Virus record (IMG/VR): IMGVR_UViG_3300043449_002450
Coordinates: 1-64,000 of that record
Source of the DNA: a virus
Direction: 5' to 3' (one strand)
DNA: 64,000 bases
Shown: piece after piece, positions 20,707 through 29,973 of the stretch
How the letters are laid out: every line of letters starts with the position of its first letter
How positions within the stretch are numbered: position 1 is the stretch's first letter
The notes under the pieces: generated by a model
Databases searched by the model: none
Seen by the model: only the letters and a program-made list of their open reading frames with translations
Told to the model about the DNA's origin: nothing
Made by a program: the position numbers and the translations under genes

Positions 20707-22017
20707 TTGTCAAATCGAAAGCTTCTTGTCATCGACACCTCGGTCATGCTCTACGACCCTAACTCACTCACGGTCTTTCGAGGTAATGACGTTATCATTC
20801 CTCTAATTGTTCTAGAAGAGCTAGATCGTTTCAAGGAGCGGAAGGAGCAGATAGGATCATCTGCTCGCGAGGTCAATCGCTTCCTGGACTCGCTTAGGAA
20901 GCTGGGCAGCCTTCACGACGGCGTCGCCGTTCCAGACAAAGATGTGACGATCCGTGTGGTGCAGGTCAATGTATCACAGAATGATGCACCTTCTGAGTTT
21001 CCGATCGAGAAAGGCGATAACAAGATCATCGCGGTCGCACTGACATTAAAGGAGCGCAACCCAGATCGTGAGGTTCGTGTCATCACCAAGGACATCAACC
21101 TCCGAGTCAAGTGCGATGCTCTAGGCATGAGGGCCGAAGATTATTACAGCGACATCCCACAGTCATTTAGAGAGGGCTCACCGAGCTACTCTGGCCAGGC
21201 CCAGATCACTGTTGCCAACCGAGATGTAGATATGTTCTACCAGGAGGGTGAGGTGTCTCTGATTGAAACAGAGGGACTTCTAGAGAACCAGCTAGTTGTA
21301 GGACAGTCGGATATTGACCCACAGAAGTCTATTCTTGGAATATATTCGAAGGGCAGTGTTAGGAAGCCAAAGATCTTCCTTGAGTCCTCGATGGGAATCA
21401 AGCCCCGTAGCAAGGAGCAGACAGCAGCGCTTCATCTTCTCACCAATAAGGACATCCCGCTTGTGAGCCTAACAGGTCTTGCAGGATCTGGCAAGACGTT
21501 CCTTGCGCTTGTTGCAGGAATGTCGGGTTTAAACTCAAAGCTCTACGATCGAATTGTCATCACACGATCGATCGAGCCTGTCGGACGTGATCTAGGATTC
21601 TTACCAGGGACGTTAGAGGAGAAGATGGCGCCCTGGTTGATGCCTATTGTTGACAATTTTAGAAGTGCATTTCACGATTCTTCATACTTTGAGATGATGC
21701 GCCAGAAGGGAAGCATTGAGATCTCACCTGTTAGCTACATCCGAGGTCGTAGCTTCAACAATTGCTTCATAATTGTCGACGAAGCCCAGAACTTAACCAT
21801 TCACGAGATTAAGACAATTATCACACGATGTGGATCTGGAACGAAGATCGTTCTTCTAGGCGACACCGACCAGGTTGACACGCCATACCTTGACAAGCTA
21901 TCAAATGGATTAGCAATTGCCATTGAGAAGTTGAAAGGTAATGAGCTCTTTGGGCACATAAAGTTGGATCGTGGTGAGAGATCAGCGCTCGCAACTTTAG
22001 CAAGTCGTGAGTTGTAG
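20707..22017 (+). CDS. phoH: PhoH-like ATPase with N-terminal PIN domain, 436 aa
   Basis: Residues 1 to about 140 are a PIN ribonuclease-type domain (LLVIDTSVMLYDP, acidic residues near 38 and DNKIIAVAL). Residues about 230-436 are a PhoH ATPase with Walker A GLAGSGKT and Walker B IIVDEAQN, and the LLGDTDQVDTPYLD motif. This two-domain form is like bacterial YlaK. PhoH genes are frequent in marine phages; the PIN-PhoH form may be an RNA helicase-nuclease. The start is TTG 20707, supported by AGGAG; no ATG gives the family N-terminus. It sits between fibre genes, so it is probably expressed on its own. Confidence 0.9.
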   Translation: MSNRKLLVIDTSVMLYDPNSLTVFRGNDVIIPLIVLEELDRFKERKEQIGSSAREVNRFLDSLRKLGSLHDGVAVPDKDVTIRVVQVNVSQNDAPSEFPIEKGDNKIIAVALTLKERNPDREVRVITKDINLRVKCDALGMRAEDYYSDIPQSFREGSPSYSGQAQITVANRDVDMFYQEGEVSLIETEGLLENQLVVGQSDIDPQKSILGIYSKGSVRKPKIFLESSMGIKPRSKEQTAALHLLTNKDIPLVSLTGLAGSGKTFLALVAGMSGLNSKLYDRIVITRSIEPVGRDLGFLPGTLEEKMAPWLMPIVDNFRSAFHDSSYFEMMRQKGSIEISPVSYIRGRSFNNCFIIVDEAQNLTIHEIKTIITRCGSGTKIVLLGDTDQVDTPYLDKLSNGLAIAIEKLKGNELFGHIKLDRGERSALATLASREL

Positions 22018-22051
22018 TCCCGTAACAGCCTAATTAAACTTTGAGGATGTC

Positions 22052-22366
22052 ATGGGAAGCGTTACTCTTAAGAAAAGAGATCTTGCACGCTACTCCAAGG
22101 TCTACCCGTATAGTAGACAAGAGCCGCGCTATGTCTACTTTGCGAATGAGTCATTTGCTCTAGAGAGCACGACTGTAGATTTTAACGGGGGAGATCAAGC
22201 TACCTATGCATTTGCCAATTCATATTCATCTGTGCCCGTCGTTGTTGCCACGTCTCTAGATGATTCATTCAATGTCTTTGTAAGCGCAATTTCGACAACA
22301 CAAGTGACTGTTAAGGCAAGCATGGCTAACAATAGCTCAGCATCAATTGTCGTGGTGTCACAATGA
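22052..22366 (+). CDS. Small virion-type protein with H-type lectin-like strands, 104 aa
   Basis: The second half (TVDFNGGDQATYAFANSYSS, then VPVVVATSLDDSFNVFVSAI) has the strand pattern of H-type lectin or fibre-tip domains: 'F..Y...P.V.V......N.F...I...T.V.V'. The first part is basic (KKRDLARYSKVYPYSRQEPR). It is likely a head/tail decoration or fibre-associated protein. GAGGATGT precedes ATG 22052. The lectin reading is tentative. Confidence 0.5.
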   Translation: MGSVTLKKRDLARYSKVYPYSRQEPRYVYFANESFALESTTVDFNGGDQATYAFANSYSSVPVVVATSLDDSFNVFVSAISTTQVTVKASMANNSSASIVVVSQ

Positions 22367-22590
22367 ATGTCGTATCTTTGCAATTTGGGACTGCTTCTCT
22401 TGATAGTGCAGGATTGAGCCCAATTTTAGTCACAAATCCAGATTTTAGTCAAAGTGTTACAGGTTTAATAGGCACACCTGAATCTAATGTTTCAATCGCA
22501 TTTTATAACGTAGCAGATGAACTTTATGCTGTCGAAGCATCCTTCCCGGCAGCGACCAACTTTAACTACCTAATAGTGAGTTCTAGATAA
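22363..22590 (+). CDS. Small protein of unknown function, 75 aa
   Basis: The ATG overlaps the stop of the preceding gene and its own stop overlaps the next ATG, so it belongs to a coupled trio with the large fibre gene. The sequence is neutral, rich in Ser, Ala and beta-forming residues (PILVTNPDFSQSVTGLIG), which suits a virion surface protein. No family is recognised. Confidence 0.5.
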   Translation: MNVVSLQFGTASLDSAGLSPILVTNPDFSQSVTGLIGTPESNVSIAFYNVADELYAVEASFPAATNFNYLIVSSR

Positions 22591-25370
22591 TGGCATCGAG
22601 ACCACCAGATTTTAAAGCATCCGGCGTAAGAGCCGAGAGGATCATTGCGTCAGGCAGTGATACAAACCCAAAGCTTTACATCATTGGCAAAGATGCTGCC
22701 GGAAACGATGGAATAACAGTCGATACTAATGATCTAATTCTATCGGGTGATGGAACAGATTCATGGCTATTTATCTCAGGCGGAATAGGAAACAATAATC
22801 GAGTCACATTTGGTGGCGATGTCTATATTTCAGGAAGCCTGTCGGGTGGGGCAGCTGGATCTGACAAAGAAGTACAGTTCAATAAGCTGGGATCTTTTAG
22901 TGGTAGTTCTGGTTTCAAATATGACTATTCGACACAAACACTAATTGTTGCTAATCTTACAGTTACTGGAACTTCGACAGTAATAACATCATCAAACCTT
23001 GTCATATCAGATCCTATAGTTTACCTAGCATCTGGTAGCAAGACTTCGAACCAGAATGGTGGTATTGCAATAGCATCTGGATCGAGTATTACTAACCAGG
23101 CGCTTGTTTTTGGAAGGGTGGCCAATGACACGTGGGGTGTTGGACGGCAAGATGTAACAGGCGGAACAGCAACAAGCTTAACAACAATGACACACGTTCC
23201 CTTGAGAGCGTCTGCCATACAGTTAGGAGGAACAGTTGCAGTTATTACATCATCAGATGGGACCACAGTAATAGTCAGCGGCTCGGGTGTTCAAGTCAAG
23301 GGTGACAATTCTAGCGGTGTTAAATTCTATGAGAGCGGGGCAGAGTATCTAAAATTTACTATGAACGCAGGAAGCAGCGCGCTCATTGCATCAACTGAAT
23401 CTGCGTATCCTTCACTTTATCTTTCGGGTCAAGCTGTCCATCTAGATTCTTCTGATGGTTTGACTTGGTTTGGTAGATACTCAAGCGAACGCCTTGCCAT
23501 AGATCACACTGATTCATCTAGCCCCAAGATTGTATCAAGATTCCCGTCAGGTCAGTCTGTTAATCTAGTAATCTCAGGATCGCAAGTTGCAATAGGCTCA
23601 AATGCTGGAACAACAACATTCACTCGTGGGACAACTGGATTTTTAAAGGTTGGATACAATGGTGCTAATGATGTCACAGTTGATGGGTCACCTTATGTAA
23701 CGACTCTAGGATCGCAGAATATTACGGCTGTTAGCGGGTCTAGTGTCACACTGAACACAACTAATGGAGTTAATCTCCAGAAAGACGGCGCAACATACAT
23801 TAACATCAATAATAATAGAATATTCACAGATCTATCGGCCTCAAATAGCATCTATGTTAAACCCGGCATGTCAGGATCTTTGTATGTTTCTGGCACACTA
23901 ATCACAAATAATATTACTGGATCAAATATGTTGCTGTCTGGTGACATCGCTGTGAATGGCGGTGACATCACAACAACGGCAACAACATTTAATCTTGTCA
24001 ATGCAACAGCGACAACGGTTAATATTGCAGGCGGCGCATCAACTGCCACAAATATTGGTAATGCTTCTGGACTCACAACAATCGCTGGCGACATCAGAAT
24101 CTCTGGCAATGATATACAATCTAGCACTGGAGCAACTGCTTTAAGTTTTATAGGACCTAGCGTCACAGTTGGAGGAGACCTACAGGTTTTTGGAAATAAC
24201 ATAAAGGGTTCTGCTGGCCTCACTGCCATGACGATAAGCTCGACAGATGTCTCTGTTGTAGGTGATCTGGCAGTAAATGGCGGTGACTTAACAACCAACC
24301 AGACAACTTTCAATGTCATAAATTCTACTGCTACAACTGTAAATTTTGGTGGCGGAGCAACCAATAGAATCAATATAGGAAATTCTTCTGGACAAACTTG
24401 GATTTCAGGCTCGGCTAGATTTCCGCAAGGTTTATCGGGATCATTGACACGTCTCACAGATGGTTCTGCATATATTGTTGCCGGCCCCAATATCACTATC
24501 AATACAGGTTCTAATGGCAGTATTGAGATAACTGGATCTGCAGGTGGCGGAGGCGGTCCGTCTGGACCGTTTACAGAGGCAAGTAATATTGCTGCATATA
24601 CCACTTCATCGATTGCCATCGGTTTGGGTGCAATATCATCGACACAGGGAAGTGATGTCTCCTTCTTTGTATCAGGTTCGATAGGAAGTGCACCATCAAG
24701 AGCTTCTAGCGGATTATCTCTATTTGGTGGTGATGTATTAACGTCTGGATCGATTCATCTTGTAACTGGAAGTTACCAATCGTCTGTATCGCTTATTGGA
24801 ACAGCAACATCTGCAAGCCTAGAGATCAGAAATATGACGCTCGGCGGCGGTGTCCTTCACAGTGTCAAGACATCTACTAATAACACGGTTAATTTCCTTG
24901 AAGTCCTGCCTAATGGTTCACAGGAAAACACGAAGATAGCCCTAATGAGGTCGGCGTATGCTGGAAGCACTGCGACCAATCCTTATAAGGCAACAGATAC
25001 AAACTTCTTTGTAGGCGGCCTAGCCGGATCAAAGGGCGGCTCGACGGGAGGAACGTCGGTCTTCGGTGGCGACTTGATGATCTCTGGATCTTCATATGTT
25101 GGAACAAGCACGTCTGATAAGCTAAATGTTCGTGCATCGCTAGCATCTAGTATTATTCCGGACGCTGATCGTGTCTACGACTTGGGAACGTCAACACTGA
25201 GATTCGCAAATATCTACACAGGTGACCTGCACCTTAAGAATGATCGTGGTGACTACACTCTAATTGAGGAAGAAGATTGCCTCACGATCAGATTTAACAA
25301 GACAGGAAAGAGATATAAATTTCTTCTCGAATCTGTGCCACAATATGATGAAGATCCTATTGTAAGGTGA
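22590..25370 (+). CDS. Large tail fibre/structural protein, 926 aa
   Basis: The protein is built almost entirely of Gly/Ser/Thr-rich beta repeats. Two related modules start at about residues 450 (DIAVNGGDITTTATTFNLVN) and 555 (DLAVNGGDLTTNQTTFNVIN). A Gly run (AGGGGGPSGPF, about 650) precedes a segment AAYTTSSIAIG that also occurs in the next gene. The C-terminus has the module LGTSTLRFANIYTGDLHLKN followed by DRGDYTLIEEEDCL, shared with the next gene and probably a trimerisation or attachment domain. It is likely a fibre or fibre-adaptor. Confidence 0.65.
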   Translation: MASRPPDFKASGVRAERIIASGSDTNPKLYIIGKDAAGNDGITVDTNDLILSGDGTDSWLFISGGIGNNNRVTFGGDVYISGSLSGGAAGSDKEVQFNKLGSFSGSSGFKYDYSTQTLIVANLTVTGTSTVITSSNLVISDPIVYLASGSKTSNQNGGIAIASGSSITNQALVFGRVANDTWGVGRQDVTGGTATSLTTMTHVPLRASAIQLGGTVAVITSSDGTTVIVSGSGVQVKGDNSSGVKFYESGAEYLKFTMNAGSSALIASTESAYPSLYLSGQAVHLDSSDGLTWFGRYSSERLAIDHTDSSSPKIVSRFPSGQSVNLVISGSQVAIGSNAGTTTFTRGTTGFLKVGYNGANDVTVDGSPYVTTLGSQNITAVSGSSVTLNTTNGVNLQKDGATYININNNRIFTDLSASNSIYVKPGMSGSLYVSGTLITNNITGSNMLLSGDIAVNGGDITTTATTFNLVNATATTVNIAGGASTATNIGNASGLTTIAGDIRISGNDIQSSTGATALSFIGPSVTVGGDLQVFGNNIKGSAGLTAMTISSTDVSVVGDLAVNGGDLTTNQTTFNVINSTATTVNFGGGATNRINIGNSSGQTWISGSARFPQGLSGSLTRLTDGSAYIVAGPNITINTGSNGSIEITGSAGGGGGPSGPFTEASNIAAYTTSSIAIGLGAISSTQGSDVSFFVSGSIGSAPSRASSGLSLFGGDVLTSGSIHLVTGSYQSSVSLIGTATSASLEIRNMTLGGGVLHSVKTSTNNTVNFLEVLPNGSQENTKIALMRSAYAGSTATNPYKATDTNFFVGGLAGSKGGSTGGTSVFGGDLMISGSSYVGTSTSDKLNVRASLASSIIPDADRVYDLGTSTLRFANIYTGDLHLKNDRGDYTLIEEEDCLTIRFNKTGKRYKFLLESVPQYDEDPIVR

Positions 25371-25392
25371 TAGTTAGTTCCTGAGAATGAGG
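25369..25392 (+). promoter_or_regulatory. Possible late-promoter octamer GATAGTTA and hairpin before 25400
   Basis: GATAGTTA (25369-25376) overlaps the preceding stop and ends 24 nt before ATG 25400. GTTCCT (25376-25381) can pair with AGGAAC (25389-25394), which would place part of the GAGGAAC ribosome site in a small hairpin. Confidence 0.3.
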
Positions 25393-25399
25393 AACTTCT

Positions 25400-27370
25400 A
25401 TGGCGTTAGTCACTAACAATATCTCCGGTAGCTCAGCAGGTGACTGGAAAATTGGTGTTACAGGTTCAGTTATAATTGCAAATCCTGGATCGAGGCCATG
25501 GCCTACATTTCCAGGAACAGATGTAGATCTGTTTGTAAGCGGTAATGCTGGCGGCGTTACAGCAGGAAATGGCGTCACCGTTTTTGGAGGCGACGTTGTC
25601 CTTAGCGGAACGCTATTTGGAGGATCACCGCTTAAGATTGGAACAGATGTTGGCGTTACAGGAAGCTTGGCTCTTAATAACGTTGTCTCTGCTCCGACAG
25701 CAGGTGCTAACGAGGCAGTCCTCTACGCAAGAGCGGGAACTCTCTACTTCAAGAACGCAGGTGGTGGTGAAACAGCCGTCGGCTCCGGCGGTGGTGGCGG
25801 CGGCGGACCATTCACCGAGGAAAGCAATGTTGCAGCTTACACAACTTCATCGATTGCGGTCGGTATACAGGCAGCAGCGGCAACCAAGGGAACAAACGTC
25901 TTTCTCTTTGTCTCTGGCGCCAGCGATGGTTCGAAGGACGCGCTCTTCGGTGGAAACATAGTAACATCTGGGTCTTTGCAGGTTACTAGTACTTCAGGAG
26001 AGATTGCTCATATCGCCGGGAATGGTGAGATCAGCGGCTCGGGTGACCTTAAGGCGGGCGGAAGCCTCACCGTCGGTGGAACGGCACAGGTTGTTGGAAC
26101 TTCAACCCTAACAGGCGATGTCACCTTTGGTGGTAACATTCTTGCTGTTGGCGATACAGCAAAGAGCATCTTTACTGCAGTAACGTCCAATGCAATTACC
26201 ATTGGACAGGGCACATCAACTTTGACAGCGAGAAACCTCACAGTCAATGGAACAACTATCACTGCTACAACGCCAACTTCGATAAACCTCGGAGACACGG
26301 CAGCAACAGTTAACGTCGGTCAGAGCGGAACAAGCAACATACTAAATGTTCGTGGTAACGCAAATATTTCAGGTAATGCTGTCATTTCGGGTGACCTCAC
26401 TGTCAACGGAACGACAACGTCAGTTAATACAACAAACCTGCTTGTCAAGGATCCTCTAGTCTACCTCGCTTCTGCAAGCTCGGGCGGAACAATTAATTAC
26501 GGCGGCATCGCGATCGCATCTGGTTCGGGCTTAACAGATCAGTCTCTTGTCTTCGTCAGAGAAAGCAACGGCTCAGAGGCAATCTGGTCAGCCGGACGTC
26601 AGGATGTTTCAGGTGGACTCGCTACGACTAATCTAGGCCTTACTTACTTGCCAGTCAGGGCAAGCAAGTTTGAGATCGGAGGCACCCAGGCGTTCCTTAC
26701 GTCTTCATTCGGTCATGATGCAACGTTTAGAGCAGGATCTCTTTCTATCCATGCGACTGGCTCAAATGCCCTAGTCATATCGGGATCAACAGGGCCTAAC
26801 AACGGCGTGCAGATCAGGCTGAGTGGAATTACATACGGTCAAATCAAGGCCGACGGTAACAACATCGTCTTCGGTTCACCAGCAAATACTGCTTACCTGT
26901 CGGGCTCGGGCGTCGCCCTGCAGCATGGAATAGCAGGCGCTGTTGATTTCTTCAATAACACAACAGGTTACTTTAGAATCAACAGCGGGCCAAGTGCAAC
27001 ACAGCTATTCGGTAACTCTGATGCGGACATCTCCATTGCACCTTTCTCGGGCGCAACTGGTAAGAATGTCTTCTTAAGCGGATCAAACATCAGCCTTAGC
27101 GGATCATCTGGCATCAACTTCTACAGAGGCACATCAAGGATAGCATTCGTTGGTGCATCACCCACTAACTCACTGCTTGGTCTTCACCCCGACCAGGATG
27201 TCACATACAACCTAGGCGCGCCAGAAAGACGCTGGGCCAACATCTACACCGGAGACTTACACCTCCGAAACGATCGCGGCGACTGGACCATCATCGAGGA
27301 GAGAGATTACCTCAGCATCACGAACAACTACAACGGCAAGCGTTACAAGTTCGTTCTCGAGGAAATATAA
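25400..27370 (+). CDS. Large tail fibre/structural protein, paralogue of the previous gene, 656 aa
   Basis: It shares with the 22590 gene the AAYTTSSIAVG segment after a Gly run, the module LLVKDPLVYLASA...GGIAIASGSGLTDQSLVF, and the C-terminal RRWANIYTGDLHLRNDRGDW module. It lacks one of the internal repeats and so is shorter. The gene is noticeably more GC-rich than its paralogue, so the two copies have different recent histories; the protein modules are old. A virion fibre role is likely. It is followed by a terminator. Confidence 0.65.
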   Translation: MALVTNNISGSSAGDWKIGVTGSVIIANPGSRPWPTFPGTDVDLFVSGNAGGVTAGNGVTVFGGDVVLSGTLFGGSPLKIGTDVGVTGSLALNNVVSAPTAGANEAVLYARAGTLYFKNAGGGETAVGSGGGGGGGPFTEESNVAAYTTSSIAVGIQAAAATKGTNVFLFVSGASDGSKDALFGGNIVTSGSLQVTSTSGEIAHIAGNGEISGSGDLKAGGSLTVGGTAQVVGTSTLTGDVTFGGNILAVGDTAKSIFTAVTSNAITIGQGTSTLTARNLTVNGTTITATTPTSINLGDTAATVNVGQSGTSNILNVRGNANISGNAVISGDLTVNGTTTSVNTTNLLVKDPLVYLASASSGGTINYGGIAIASGSGLTDQSLVFVRESNGSEAIWSAGRQDVSGGLATTNLGLTYLPVRASKFEIGGTQAFLTSSFGHDATFRAGSLSIHATGSNALVISGSTGPNNGVQIRLSGITYGQIKADGNNIVFGSPANTAYLSGSGVALQHGIAGAVDFFNNTTGYFRINSGPSATQLFGNSDADISIAPFSGATGKNVFLSGSNISLSGSSGINFYRGTSRIAFVGASPTNSLLGLHPDQDVTYNLGAPERRWANIYTGDLHLRNDRGDWTIIEERDYLSITNNYNGKRYKFVLEEI

Positions 27371-27371
27371 T

Positions 27372-27434
27372 CCTCTAGTTAGTAGAGGCTTTGGCCCGGC
27401 AGTTTATCTGCCGGGCCTTTTCTTTTTTATTTTG
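27372..27434 (+). terminator. Strong intrinsic terminator after the fibre genes
   Basis: A small hairpin CCTCTA/TAGAGG (27372-27388) is followed by GGCCCGGCAG (27393-27402), loop TTTAT, CTGCCGGGCC (27408-27417), then TTTTCTTTTTTATTTT. The 10-bp stem with T-tract is a textbook terminator and separates the fibre block from the glycan cluster. Confidence 0.9.
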
Positions 27435-27451
27435 CTTGCCATTATGTCATT

Positions 27452-29281
27452 ATGACAAAGAATTGCATTTTCGTTGCTGACCTATTCACCGAAGACTACG
27501 TCGGAGGTGCAGAACTAACAACTGACGCGCTCATTAAGAAGTCGCCTTATCCAGTCATCAAGAAGCGGGCCCGAGAGGTTGACATCAACTTTATGTCTGA
27601 ACACAAAGATGACATGTGGGTATTTGGAAATTTTGCCTCTATTGACTTCAATTTGATACCGACGATTGTCGCTAATTTGAAGTATGTTGTCCTGGAATAT
27701 GATTATAAGTTCTGTCTATACAGATCGATCGAAAAGCACGAGAATGAGACAGGAAATCCTTGTGATTGCCATGACCAGCAGATTGGAAAGCTTGTTTCTG
27801 CATTTTACCACGGCGCCGATCATGTCTTTTGGATGTCTTCTGAGCAGCGTGAGAGATATAATGATAGGTTTCCATTTTTGAGAGATCGTCCGTCAACAGT
27901 TCTATCATCTGTCTTCGATGACACATTCTTTGACGCCGTTAAGAATCTCAAGAATGATGAGCCTAGAAGCGGCTGGATTGTTCTCGGGTCAAAGTCTTGG
28001 ATTAAGGGAGCAGATGCTGCTATCAAGTGGTGTCAAGATAACGATAAGTCGTATGAGGTGATATGGGATCTCGCCTACGACCAGATGCTCAATCGCCTAT
28101 CAACTACTGAAGGGTTTGTTTACCTTCCGCTTGGAGGTGACACGTGTCCAAGGATGGTCATCGAGGCCAAGCTGCTTGGATGCCAGCTTCACTTGAACGA
28201 TAACGTCCAGCATGCCGCCGAAGAATGGTTCCAGAGCTCCCCAGATGACGTCTGTGATTACTTGATGGGTAGGCCTGATGTGTTTTGGGGGCAGGTAAAT
28301 AATATCATCCAGAATGAGCCGACGCTGTCTGGTTACACAACAACAAAAGACTGTATTTCTCAAGGTTATCCGTGGGAACTTACAATTAGCTCAATGCTTG
28401 GATTCTGTGATGAGGTTGTCGTTGTTGACGGAGGCTCCACTGATGGCACATGGGAGAAGCTACAAGAGATGTCTTCTTCTAATGACAAGCTAATCATTAA
28501 GCAGATTAAGAGAGACTGGAATCACAAGAGATTTGCTGTCTTTGATGGAGAGCAAAAAGCAGCTGCAAGAGCTCTGTGCACTAAAGACTTTTGTTGGCAA
28601 ATGGATGCTGATGAGCTTGTGTATGAGGTAGATTACGGCAAGATACGCGATCTATGCAAGAAATTCCCTAAGAATTTTGACCTAATCAGCCTGCCTGTTG
28701 TTGAGTATTGGGGCTCAAAGAAGAAAGTGAGGATGGATATAAATCCCTGGAAGTGGCGCCTAAGCAGAAACTTGCCGCACATCACACATGGCATTCCTGC
28801 TAATCTTAGACTTCAAGATCAAAATGGCGACACATATGCTCGACAAGGCACAGACGGATGCGATTTTATACACAACCAGACAGGTCATGTAATTCCATGT
28901 GCGAGTTTCTATGGTGAGGATGCGCATCGAGCAAGAATGACAGCGCTGTCTGGTCATGTTGAAGCACAGCACGCCTATACTGAGTGGTTCAAGAATGTTG
29001 TCCAAATTCTGCCTTCTGTCCGGCATCACTCATGGCTCGATATTGAGCGAAAGATCAAGACATATCGAAATTATTGGCAGAGGCACTGGGAGAGCCTTTA
29101 TGACATCCGTCAGGAGGACACACCAGAGAACAACATGTTCTTTGACAAGCCCTGGAGTGAGGTCACTGATGATGATATTAGAGAACTTGCATCTCGCCTA
29201 TCAAGCGAAATGGGCGGACACATCTTTCACACAAAGATTAATTGGTCGAGAAAGACACCACACATCGAAGGTGTTGAGTGA
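27452..29281 (+). CDS. Fused glycosyltransferase: GT-B-like half plus GT2 half, 609 aa
   Basis: Residues 1 to about 290 look like a GT-B/GT4-type domain (VADLFTEDYVGGAELTTDAL at the start, SGWIVLGSKSWIKGADAA in the middle). From about 295 a GT2 domain follows (GYPWELTISSMLGFCDEVVV, then VDGGSTDGTW) with the metal-binding DAD at Asp385/Asp387. Two successive sugar transfers from one polypeptide are plausible, as in chain-synthesising enzymes; donor and acceptor are unknown. No clear Shine-Dalgarno precedes ATG 27452. It is the first gene of the cluster and its stop overlaps the next start. Confidence 0.75.
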   Translation: MTKNCIFVADLFTEDYVGGAELTTDALIKKSPYPVIKKRAREVDINFMSEHKDDMWVFGNFASIDFNLIPTIVANLKYVVLEYDYKFCLYRSIEKHENETGNPCDCHDQQIGKLVSAFYHGADHVFWMSSEQRERYNDRFPFLRDRPSTVLSSVFDDTFFDAVKNLKNDEPRSGWIVLGSKSWIKGADAAIKWCQDNDKSYEVIWDLAYDQMLNRLSTTEGFVYLPLGGDTCPRMVIEAKLLGCQLHLNDNVQHAAEEWFQSSPDDVCDYLMGRPDVFWGQVNNIIQNEPTLSGYTTTKDCISQGYPWELTISSMLGFCDEVVVVDGGSTDGTWEKLQEMSSSNDKLIIKQIKRDWNHKRFAVFDGEQKAAARALCTKDFCWQMDADELVYEVDYGKIRDLCKKFPKNFDLISLPVVEYWGSKKKVRMDINPWKWRLSRNLPHITHGIPANLRLQDQNGDTYARQGTDGCDFIHNQTGHVIPCASFYGEDAHRARMTALSGHVEAQHAYTEWFKNVVQILPSVRHHSWLDIERKIKTYRNYWQRHWESLYDIRQEDTPENNMFFDKPWSEVTDDDIRELASRLSSEMGGHIFHTKINWSRKTPHIEGVE

Positions 29282-29973
29282 GAAAGATTTCTGTAATCAT
29301 ACCTGCTTATAATGCAGCATCAACTTTACGTGAAGCTGCTGAGAGCGCTCTCAAGCAAGGTGATGCTATAGACGAAGTTATCGTAATCGTGAATGGATGC
29401 ACAGATGACACAATGAGCATTGCTCTTGGTCTTAGAGATGAGGACGCTCGCGTCGCAGTTGTTGAGTCTGTTAAAGGAAAGGTTCCTGCTAGGAATAAGG
29501 GGTTTGAGGTAGCTAAGAATCCCATCATAGCATTGCTTGATGCTGATGACATCTGGCACGATGGAAAGATTGAAAAGCAGCTAGCGGCCTTTAGCGACGA
29601 TATTGACATACTTGGCACCCAGATCACTACGACAGATAAGAAAGGCTTTCCTTTGCCCGAACAAGTCACACATCCGTGTGACGGCTTAACGATTGTGAAT
29701 CATCTTCTGAATGGCAGGAATTGCTTAGCAAACTCTAGCGTCATCTTTAGAAAGTCAATCCTAGATTTTGTTGGAACATATGAGGATTGCTTTCCATTTT
29801 GTGAAGATTACCACTTCTGGCTCAGAGCTATAAAATTTGCAAGGATGAAGAACCTACCTGAGCGTCTCGTAACTTATCGATTTGAGCACAGTCCTGCTTA
29901 TGATCCTCAAATTGCCGTAGCATTATCAAGCTTCTACAGGTCGCTGTATGCTTACACAGGCGTGATTAAATGA
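29278..29973 (+). CDS. GT2 family glycosyltransferase, 231 aa
   Basis: A canonical GT-A fold is seen: ISVIIPAYNAASTLREAAES at the N-terminus, the nucleotide-binding VNGCTDDT loop and the metal-binding LLDADD (Asp88-Asp91). Length is short but complete for the catalytic domain. A GTG start at 29278 overlaps the preceding stop (GTGA). It would add one sugar in the cytoplasm; specificity cannot be deduced. Confidence 0.85.
   Translation: MRKISVIIPAYNAASTLREAAESALKQGDAIDEVIVIVNGCTDDTMSIALGLRDEDARVAVVESVKGKVPARNKGFEVAKNPIIALLDADDIWHDGKIEKQLAAFSDDIDILGTQITTTDKKGFPLPEQVTHPCDGLTIVNHLLNGRNCLANSSVIFRKSILDFVGTYEDCFPFCEDYHFWLRAIKFARMKNLPERLVTYRFEHSPAYDPQIAVALSSFYRSLYAYTGVIK

Noticed and set aside
23852-24619. 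255-codon minus-strand frame inside the fibre gene
   Set aside because: It mirrors the repetitive fibre codons, has a Pro/Val-rich composition and no ribosome site.
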